This document shows, in pieces, positions 13,636 to 13,741 of a stretch of DNA of 13,741 nucleotides. Numbering within the stretch: the stretch's first letter is position 1; every line of letters begins with the position of its first letter. Source of the DNA: Dethiosulfovibrio sp. (GTDB taxonomy: Bacteria > Synergistota > Synergistia > Synergistales > Dethiosulfovibrionaceae); assembly GCA_028709985.1 (NCBI GenBank), contig JAQUTB010000013.1:1-13741 (forward strand), read 5' to 3'. A program made the position numbers and the translations under genes. The notes below the pieces were generated by a model. That model worked only from the letters and a program-made list of their open reading frames with translations, had not been told where the DNA came from and ran no database searches.

Positions 13636-13741
13636 AAAAAGCGACATACGAGAGTATCCGTGACAAAGCCAAAGACCTCATGGCAAAGGCCAGCATCGCC
13701 GTCAGGGACGAAGAGTGGGAAAGCTACGAGGTGGCGGACTA
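13632..13741 (+). CDS. N-terminal fragment of an unidentified protein, fourth gene of the thi operon (3' truncated)
   Basis: An ATG at 13632 overlaps the thiE stop (ATGA) and the frame stays open for 36 codons to the window edge. The visible peptide begins MKKATYESIRDKAKDLMA, continues with KASIAVRDEEWE and ends YEVAD. There is no signal peptide; the segment is charged and probably helical. The pattern KA..YESIR.KA, a central basic helix, then EEWE..EVAD resembles the N-terminus of clostridial-type D-lyxose/D-mannose sugar isomerases as I remember them (which continue with FGL), but 36 residues are too few to be sure and the context gives no sugar pathway. GGTG lies 5 bases upstream of the ATG. 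Real gene, function open. Confidence 0.7.
   Translation, partial: MKKATYESIRDKAKDLMAKASIAVRDEEWESYEVAD

Noticed and set aside
1..13741. CRISPR array, tRNA/rRNA genes, insertion sequences or phage genes
   Set aside because: No regularly spaced repeats, cloverleaf-like sequence, transposase or terminal inverted repeats were seen by eye.

Overview
The window is 13.7 kb of dense bacterial DNA with moderately high GC and no gap longer than about 150 bases between genes. The protein style suggests a Gram-negative anaerobe of the Synergistota (Dethiosulfovibrio-like): frequent ATA, AGG and AGA codons, an iron-dependent alcohol dehydrogenase, thiamine salvage rather than complete synthesis, and a secreted non-lipoprotein solute-binding protein. 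This placement is inference, because no rRNA or other marker gene is present. No mobile element, CRISPR array, tRNA or rRNA was seen.

Layout. (1) Positions 1-290 hold the 3' end of a plus-strand gene of the histidinol dehydrogenase fold. Its motifs look more like the catabolic, HpsN-type paralogues than biosynthetic HisD. It converges on (2) a minus-strand ABC importer operon (2788 to 364) of the nitrate/sulfonate/taurine class, encoding permease, ATPase and binding protein. A perfect 18-bp hairpin lies between the two, and a near-consensus promoter drives the operon. (3) A minus-strand cluster (6322 to 2907) encodes a long coiled-coil protein of unknown function, an ABC-F ATPase whose start overlaps the stop of the coiled-coil gene (ATGA), and a SlyD-like FKBP prolyl isomerase. 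(4) Upstream on the same strand is a BaiN/HI0933-type flavoprotein (7664 to 6405). (5) Divergent from it is a single-gene unit for an iron-containing alcohol dehydrogenase (7871-9091). It has its own promoter, a dyad that fits Rex- or CRP/FNR-type operators, and a strong terminator. (6) The RNA-binding protein Tex lies on the minus strand (11259 to 9130). (7) A plus-strand thiamine salvage operon, thiD-thiM-thiE (11376-13635), is tightly overlapped and runs into a truncated gene at the window edge.

Functionally, thiD, thiM and thiE together convert salvaged hydroxymethylpyrimidine and hydroxyethylthiazole into thiamine phosphate. The ABC-F, FKBP and coiled-coil genes form a plausible but unproven ribosome- or protein-folding-related unit, the best candidate here for something not yet described. 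The sulfonate-class importer next to an HpsN-like dehydrogenase hints at organosulfonate or related small-molecule catabolism, although the two units are convergent rather than one operon.
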